From Bradyrhizobium sp. CCBAU 051011 (GTDB lineage: Bacteria; Pseudomonadota; Alphaproteobacteria; Rhizobiales; Xanthobacteraceae): DNA of 64,000 nucleotides. Positions 58,863 to 64,000 of this stretch are shown here, in pieces. The notes below the pieces were generated by a model. It worked only from the letters and a program-made list of their open reading frames with translations, was not told where the DNA came from and made no database searches. The first letter of the stretch is position 1. Each line of letters opens with the position of its first letter. The translations under genes and the position numbers were made by a program. The stretch covers positions 4,010,501 to 4,074,500 of the forward strand of contig NZ_CP022222.1 in NCBI RefSeq assembly GCF_009930815.1. The letters are read 5' to 3'.

Positions 58863-61800
58863 TCACGCCACGTTCTGGTCCAAAATCTTCACGGCGTCGT
58901 CGAGGCCGACCGAGACCAGTTGCGAGACGCCGCGTTCGGCCATGGTGACGCCGAACAGGCGGTTCATCCGCGCCATCGTGATCGGGTTGTGCGTGATGAT
59001 GATGAAGCGGGTTTCGGTCGACGACGTCATCTCATGCAGCAGGTTGCAGAACCGTTCGACGTTATGGTCGTCGAGCGGCGCGTCGACTTCGTCCAGCACG
59101 CAGATCGGCGACGGGTTGGTGAGGAACACCGCGAAGATCAGCGCCAGCGCCGTCAGCGCCTGCTCGCCGCCCGAAAGCAGCGACAGCGTCTGTGGCTTCT
59201 TGCCGGGCGGTTTGGCGATGATCTCGAGGCCGGCTTCCAGCGGATCGTCGCTTTCGATCAGATGAAGCGCCGCTTCGCCGCCACCGAACAGCTCGACGAA
59301 CAGCCGCTTGAAGTGCGCGTTGACGGTTTCGAACGAGACGAGCAGCCGCTCGCGGGCTTCCTTGTTGAGGCTCTGGATGCCCTGGCGCAGCCGCTTGATG
59401 GCTTCGACGAGGTCGTCACGCTCGGTGGTGAGCGCGGTGTGCTGGGTCTCGACCTCTTTCAGTTCTTCCTCGGCGCGCAGGTTGACGGCGCCCAGGCGCT
59501 CGCGGTCGCGGCGCAGCTTTTCGAGGTTTTCCTCGATCTCGCCGAGCGGCGGCAGTTCCGCGCCCGGCTCGATCTCGGCGAGCGCTGCTACCGCGTGCGG
59601 CTCGACTTCGAGCATGTCGTGGATTTCGCGCTCGATGTCGGAAAGCCGGCGCTTGGTGCCTTCCATGCGCTCTTCAGCGCGGCCGCAGGCCTCGCGGGCA
59701 GAGGAAAGCGCTTCGAGCGAGGTCTTGGCGGCACGGTCGGTCTCCGCCATCAGGCTTTCGGCGGCCGCCAGTGCGTCGGCGGCGACGCGGCGGGCGCCTT
59801 CGGCGGACTCGATTTCGTTGATCAGCGAACGGCGCTTCTCGGCAAACAGAGCGGGCGCGTTGTCAAGCTCGGCACGCTCGGCGGTCACTTCGGTGATGCG
59901 CGCCTCAACGGTCGCGACCTGCGAGGCCGAGCTCTGCTTGCGGTTCTGCCATTCGGTGCGTTCGGCGATAATGGCCTGCACGCGGCGGTCAGCCAGTTCG
60001 GCTTCACGTGCGAGTGCCTGGGCCTCGGCGCGCACTTGCGCTGCGAAGCGGCGATGGCCTTCGATGTCGGTGCGAACGGTGCTGAGTTTCGCTTCCGTCT
60101 CATCCGTCGGCGGCAGGTCGGTCAGCGCGGCGGTCGCACTCTCATGCGCTGCTTCAGCCTCGCTGCGGTCGGCGGCAAGGCGGGTATGGGCTTCGGTCAG
60201 CGCTGACTTGCGCGCGGCGTGGCGGTTGATCTCGCGCTCGGTCACGGCATGGCGTTCGCGCGCGGCATCGGCCTCGCGTTGCGCGGCCCGCCAGGCTTCG
60301 CGGCCGGCGGATTCGGCTGATGATGCCGCCTTCAGTTCGGCCTCGGCGTCTTCCAGCGCCTGCCGTTTGGCGGTGGCGTCAATACGAGCCTGTTCCAACT
60401 CGTGTTCGATATCGACCAGGCGCGCGCGCTCGGCGAGACGCCGGGCGGCACCGGTCGGCGCGTGCGCGGCGGCGACAAAGCCGTCCCAGCGCCAGACGTC
60501 GCCTTCGAGCGACACCAGCCGCTGGCCGGTCTTCAATTGCGAGACGAACTCCGCGCCGCGCTCCTTCGGCACGACGCCGATCTGCGCCAGGCGGCGCGCC
60601 AGTTCGGCCGGGGCTTCGACATGCGCGGCAAGGGATTCGACACCATCGGGCAGCGCCGGATCGTCAAAACTCGCGCCGGCATTGGTCCAACGCATCGGCG
60701 CCGAGGGATCGACCGGCGCGTCGAGATCGTCGCCGAGCACGGCGCCAAGCGCCTTTTCGTAACCCTTGGCGACAGTGACGCCGTCGATGATCGGCGGCCA
60801 CAGATTCTTGGTTTCGACATTGACGAGCTTTGAAATCGTGCGCGCCTCGGTCTCCAGCCGCTGTACGCGCTTTTCGGCGTCGGTGAGCGGGGCGCGGGAA
60901 GCCTCGAGCTTCTGTCGCGCCGCGATGTGGCCGGTCTCGCTGGCTTGCGCTGCCGCTTCGGAGGCGGCCAGCGTTTCCTGCGCGGTCTCCATCGCGGCGG
61001 CGAGCGCGTCGATGTCGCCGAGATTGCCGGTTTCCTGCGCGAGCTTTTCCTCGTCGGCCTGGACGGTGGCGATTTCCTGGTCAAGCCTGGCCAGCCGGTC
61101 GCGGTGGGTGCGCACGCCGGCCTCGAGCTGGTTGCGCTTGGCGGTGAGGTCGGCAAGTGCGGTAGTAAGTTCGCCGAACATGCGCTCGGCCGAGGCCAGC
61201 GTCGCTTCCGCTTCAGAAACACGTTCATCAACGCCGGAGCGCTTTTCGACGCGCGACTTGATCTCTTCCTTGATCTCCGCGTCTTCGGTGTCGAGGCGCT
61301 GCAATGCGATCTCGGCGTCCGACGTCTGCTGCTGTTCGCGGGCGATGTCGGCAACGAACTGGTTCAGCCGGCGGTCGAGTTCAGCGACGCGCTCCTTGGC
61401 GCGCTCTTCCTCGCGGTCGAGCAGCTCGCGCGCATTGGTGAGGCGCTGCAGCCCTGCCGCGGCGCGGGCTTCGCCTTCGCGCAGTGCCGGCAGTTCGGAG
61501 GCGCGGATCGCCTGGATGCGCGCGGCCTCGGCCTGCTCGCGGGTGCGTTCGGCCATCTCGCGCACGTTGATGTCATGGGTATGCGCGGCTTCCGCGACGT
61601 CGGCATTGGCTTCCAGCCAGCGCAGATGGAACAGCGTGGCCTCGGCCTTGCGCACCTTGGCTGCGACTTCGCGGAACCGGATCGCCTGGCGCGCCTGCTT
61701 CTTCAGCCCGTCCATTTGGCCGGTGAGCTGGCCGATCACGTCCTCGACGCGGGTGAGATTGGTTTCAGCTGCCTTCAGCCGCAGTTCAGCTTCATGTCGG

Positions 61801-62327
61801 CGGGCATGCAGACCGGCGACGCCGGCAGCATCTTCCAGCACACGGCGACGCTGCTCGGGCTTGGCCTGAATGATCTCGCCGATCTTGCCCTGGTGAACCA
61901 GCGCCGGCGAACGCGCACCGGTGGCGGCATCGGCAAACAGGATCTGCACGTCGCGCGCGCGGACGTCGCGGCCGTTGATGCGATAGACGGAACCGGCCTC
62001 GCGCTCGATGCGGCGGGAGATTTCGAGAACCTGGCTGTCATTGACGGCAGCCGGCGCCGTACGATCGGCATTGTCGATCGTCATGGTGACTTCGGCGTGG
62101 TTGCGCGCGGGACGGTTGCCGGAACCGGCGAAGATCACCGCATCCATGTCGGCGGCGCGCAGCGATTTGTGCGAGGTTTCACCCATCGCCCAGCGCAGCG
62201 CCTCGACCAGATTGGATTTGCCGCAGCCGTTCGGCCCGACCACCCCGGTGAGGCCGGGTTCGATCATGAAATCAGTGGGTTCGACGAACGACTTGAAACC
62301 GTGGAGGCGGAGGCGCGTGAGTTTCAT
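58863..62327 (-). CDS. smc: Chromosome segregation protein SMC
   Basis: The 1154-residue product is a full SMC condensin: N-terminal Walker A GPNGCGKSN (31-39), two long coiled-coil arms (about 170-490 and 660-1000) around a hinge (about 500-650), and the C-terminal ABC part with LLSGGEQALTALALI and the Walker B VLDEVDAPLDD. It compacts chromosomes with ScpA and ScpB, which are not in the window. The ATG at 62327 (MKLTRLRLHGFKSF) is the normal start; the longer frame upstream is not needed. It follows dsbA and dciA as in other alphaproteobacteria. Confidence 0.96.
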   Translation of the reverse strand: MKLTRLRLHGFKSFVEPTDFMIEPGLTGVVGPNGCGKSNLVEALRWAMGETSHKSLRAADMDAVIFAGSGNRPARNHAEVTMTIDNADRTAPAAVNDSQVLEISRRIEREAGSVYRINGRDVRARDVQILFADAATGARSPALVHQGKIGEIIQAKPEQRRRVLEDAAGVAGLHARRHEAELRLKAAETNLTRVEDVIGQLTGQMDGLKKQARQAIRFREVAAKVRKAEATLFHLRWLEANADVAEAAHTHDINVREMAERTREQAEAARIQAIRASELPALREGEARAAAGLQRLTNARELLDREEERAKERVAELDRRLNQFVADIAREQQQTSDAEIALQRLDTEDAEIKEEIKSRVEKRSGVDERVSEAEATLASAERMFGELTTALADLTAKRNQLEAGVRTHRDRLARLDQEIATVQADEEKLAQETGNLGDIDALAAAMETAQETLAASEAAAQASETGHIAARQKLEASRAPLTDAEKRVQRLETEARTISKLVNVETKNLWPPIIDGVTVAKGYEKALGAVLGDDLDAPVDPSAPMRWTNAGASFDDPALPDGVESLAAHVEAPAELARRLAQIGVVPKERGAEFVSQLKTGQRLVSLEGDVWRWDGFVAAAHAPTGAARRLAERARLVDIEHELEQARIDATAKRQALEDAEAELKAASSAESAGREAWRAAQREADAARERHAVTEREINRHAARKSALTEAHTRLAADRSEAEAAHESATAALTDLPPTDETEAKLSTVRTDIEGHRRFAAQVRAEAQALAREAELADRRVQAIIAERTEWQNRKQSSASQVATVEARITEVTAERAELDNAPALFAEKRRSLINEIESAEGARRVAADALAAAESLMAETDRAAKTSLEALSSAREACGRAEERMEGTKRRLSDIEREIHDMLEVEPHAVAALAEIEPGAELPPLGEIEENLEKLRRDRERLGAVNLRAEEELKEVETQHTALTTERDDLVEAIKRLRQGIQSLNKEARERLLVSFETVNAHFKRLFVELFGGGEAALHLIESDDPLEAGLEIIAKPPGKKPQTLSLLSGGEQALTALALIFAVFLTNPSPICVLDEVDAPLDDHNVERFCNLLHEMTSSTETRFIIITHNPITMARMNRLFGVTMAERGVSQLVSVGLDDAVKILDQNVA

Positions 62328-62556
62328 GAACACAAATCTCTGTTGGCCGGGCGCGAATCTCCCTGCCGTGACAATACCATAGAAGGCAATGTCGTGTGTG
62401 GGCGGACAGCCGGCTGCGGCTCTTGTGGCCCGCGACAATGGCGAGGCCGGGGCCCGAGGGCAACGCCCCCGCAAGGCTTTTCCCAAGGGATTTGAGGCGC
62501 TTGTGTGGCGCCTTTTGCTGGACTTATCGGCTCAAACGAATCAGGCCCCGCGCGAA

Positions 62557-63210
62557 TCAGCTTTTCAGCATCGCGTTGATGCGCTTTGCGAACTCTTCGA
62601 AGCTCTGCTCGCCCTTGAGCATCTCGCCGTTGATGAAGAAGGTCGGCGTCGACTGCACCTTCAGCACCTCGGCGGCATATTTCTGGTCGGCCGCGATCTT
62701 GTCGAGCAGCGCCTGATCCTTCAGGCAGTCCTCGACCTGCGTCTGGGTGAGGCCGGCCTGCTTGCCGATCCGGGTCAGCGTCTCCGTAGTGTTCTTCACC
62801 ACCCAGTCGTTCTGCTGCTTGAACAAGAGGTCGATGACGGCGAAATATTTCGGCGCGTCGTCCTTGGCGATGCAGCGTGCCAGCATCGATCCGGCGGCCG
62901 CCTTGATGTCGAGCGGGAATTCGCGGAACACGAACCGGATCTTGCCCGAGTCGATGAATTCCGACTTGATCTTCGGAAACACCTTTTCGGTAAAGGCCGC
63001 GCAATGCGGGCAGGTCATCGAGGCGTATTCGGTGATGGTCACGGTGGCGTTGGCCGGTCCAAGCGCCATGTCGGGCAGCGATTGCGGTTTGGCGACGTCG
63101 GCGGGGCTTTGCGCCATCGCGTCCGTGATCAACTGCAGCGGCGAGACGCCGGCGAGCAGGCCAAGCCCGGTCAGCGAAAGAGCGGCGGTGAAGGCGCGGC
63201 GCGTGATCAT
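62557..63210 (-). CDS. DsbA-like thiol:disulfide oxidoreductase
   Basis: The 217-residue periplasmic enzyme starts with a twin-Arg-like signal (MITRRAFTAALSLTGLGLLAG), then a thioredoxin-like domain with the active site CPHC (Cys67, Cys70) and a cis-Pro in QSTPTFFI. The sequence fits the DsbA/thioredoxin_4 group with a helical insertion. It oxidises or isomerises disulfides of exported proteins. The ATG at 63210 was chosen; an open frame upstream to 63357 runs over a non-conserved stretch. It lies between smc and dciA. Confidence 0.9.
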   Translation of the reverse strand: MITRRAFTAALSLTGLGLLAGVSPLQLITDAMAQSPADVAKPQSLPDMALGPANATVTITEYASMTCPHCAAFTEKVFPKIKSEFIDSGKIRFVFREFPLDIKAAAGSMLARCIAKDDAPKYFAVIDLLFKQQNDWVVKNTTETLTRIGKQAGLTQTQVEDCLKDQALLDKIAADQKYAAEVLKVQSTPTFFINGEMLKGEQSFEEFAKRINAMLKS

Positions 63211-63331
63211 CAAAGTCTGCTCCCGAATGGCGCATTCACGCCCGAAAGAAGTTCCGAAAAAGAAGCCTTCGCTAGCTTGAAACGCCGGTTGTGGCAATGG
63301 CGCCTTGCGCCGGCCGCGCCGTGCAAAAGGC

Positions 63332-63811
63332 TCAATTTCGCTTGATCGCGGCGCCAAGCCGCGCCAGCGCGGCGCGCAGTTCCTCGTCCTCGACCGCCGA
63401 CAGCGTTTCGGCGACTTTCGCGACCGATTTCGGGTCCGGCGCGCGCCGCGGCGCGGAGCGGTTTCGGCGCGACAGCGGCGCCTGCCGCAATGCCAGTCGG
63501 CCGACCGCGCTCCAGCCGAAGAAGCGGTTGACCCGCTGTAGGATGACGTCGGACGAATGCTGGATCTCCAGCGCCATCGGGCCCTCCACCCGCAATACCA
63601 GCGTCGCCGGTTCCTGCGGCTGCCCCTCCACCGGCCGCGGCCATTGCATCTTCAAGGGCTCGGAGTGGGCGGCGATTTCGGCTCCCGCAATGTCGGCCCA
63701 GCGCGTCACCAGTTCGCGCGCGGCAAACCCCTGTTTTGCGTACGCGTCGGAAAACACGTCGCTGAGCAGGACGGAGAGGGGTTTTGCCGAGATCGGGCCG
63801 GGTTTGGACAT
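63332..63811 (-). CDS. dciA: DUF721 family protein (DciA-like helicase loader)
   Basis: The 159-residue protein (MSKPGPISAKPLSVLLSDVFSDAYAKQG) contains the DUF721 domain: WADIAGAEIAAHSEPLKMQWP and VEGPMALEIQHSSDVILQRVNRFFG. In bacteria without DnaC, DciA loads the replicative helicase DnaB. In most alphaproteobacteria the gene is followed by a dsbA-like gene and smc, as here. A GTG at 63826 is an alternative start. The C-terminal tail (ALARLGAAIKRN) is short and basic. Confidence 0.82.
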   Translation of the reverse strand: MSKPGPISAKPLSVLLSDVFSDAYAKQGFAARELVTRWADIAGAEIAAHSEPLKMQWPRPVEGQPQEPATLVLRVEGPMALEIQHSSDVILQRVNRFFGWSAVGRLALRQAPLSRRNRSAPRRAPDPKSVAKVAETLSAVEDEELRAALARLGAAIKRN

Positions 63812-63857
63812 GGGCGCTTGTATCACTTTGCGCAGTGTGGACGTAACCTCCCTTAGT

Positions 63858-63982
63858 CGTCATGGCCGGGCATAGCCGTCCGAAGGACGGCGTCGCCGCC
63901 GCTCGCCTATGCCCGGCCATCCACGTCTTCGAGGCTTGCGTGAAGAAAGACGTGGATGCCCGGGACAAGCCCGGGCATGACG
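63858..63982. repeat. Dispersed palindromic repeat, family D (second copy)
   Basis: CGTCATGGCCGGGCATAGCC and GGACAAGCCCGGGCATGACG are the ends; inner CCACGTCTT / AAGACGTGG and a GCCGTCC / GGACGGC pair give a branched hairpin. The arms match the copy at 10647. Confidence 0.87.
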
Positions 63983-64000
63983 TGGAGAGATTCGTATCCC

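Overview
The window is GC-rich bacterial chromosome from an alphaproteobacterium of the Bradyrhizobium group (Nitrobacteraceae). The grounds are a Rieske gene followed by a fused cytochrome b/c1 gene (the fbcFH arrangement described in Bradyrhizobium), a fused trpE(G) behind a Trp-Trp leader peptide, many short palindromic repeats of the kind that fill Bradyrhizobium intergenic spaces, and typical alphaproteobacterial gene neighbourhoods (dciA-dsbA-smc; moxR / DUF1285 / nudix / DUF6111 / CCA transferase). I see no rRNA, tRNA, CRISPR array, insertion sequence or prophage. The genes look like chromosomal backbone with a few accessory modules.

Layout. 0-2.2 kb: partial gene, DUF1993 protein, exported lytic transglycosylase. 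2.5-6.2 kb: a medium-small-large molybdenum hydroxylase operon of unknown substrate. 6.4-9.6 kb: DinB-like protein, then a GT4 glycosyltransferase and a TreT-type trehalose synthase. 9.6-12.6 kb: sparse region with a VOC protein, a small Cys-rich protein, a small exported YAPG-repeat protein and several repeats. 12.6-16.3 kb: isocitrate lyase divergent from an XRE/ScfR-type regulator, with an AT-rich palindromic intergenic patch; then a DUF4170 protein. 16.5-22.1 kb: conserved unknown proteins, phosphoesterase, nudix hydrolase, a membrane protein plus GT2 pair, GNAT acetyltransferase. 22.1-23.9 kb: CPA2/Kef-type antiporter. 24.0-28.5 kb: zinc-limitation module made of a TonB-dependent receptor, a DUF2946 protein and a divergent COG0523 GTPase, each promoter overlapped by an AT-rich palindrome resembling a Zur box. 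28.5-35.3 kb: four-gene MoxR / DUF58 / BatA-DUF4159 / membrane vWA-like operon. 35.6-39.2 kb: DUF1285, CoA pyrophosphatase, DUF6111, CCA-adding enzyme, TauE/SafE exporter. 39.2-44.1 kb, minus strand: unknown membrane protein, HAD hydrolase, acidic-tailed DUF2158, hemF, queD, queE, trmL. 44.4-47.1 kb: cytochrome bc1 genes. 47.2-50.3 kb: dienelactone hydrolase-like protein, NAD-dependent epimerase, a small orphan gene, extradiol dioxygenase. 50.5-53.5 kb: trp leader and trpE(G), apt. 53.6-57.6 kb: GIY-YIG-like protein, two MinD/ParA-like ATPases, M48 protease and LemA. 57.8-63.8 kb: Rsm22-like methyltransferase, smc, dsbA-like, dciA-like.

About twenty palindromic repeats in at least six sequence families sit between genes, some of them mosaics of two families. 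The most attractive points for follow-up are the paired zinc operators, the pair of uncharacterised MinD/ParA-like ATPases, the QueD with Ser-Glu in place of the catalytic Cys, the helically phased CGGTAC repeats upstream of the DUF1285 gene, and the repeat mosaics. Start codons were chosen by reading frame, Shine-Dalgarno matches and family length, without alignment tools. All family names rest on recognition of motifs and overall sequence, with no database search.
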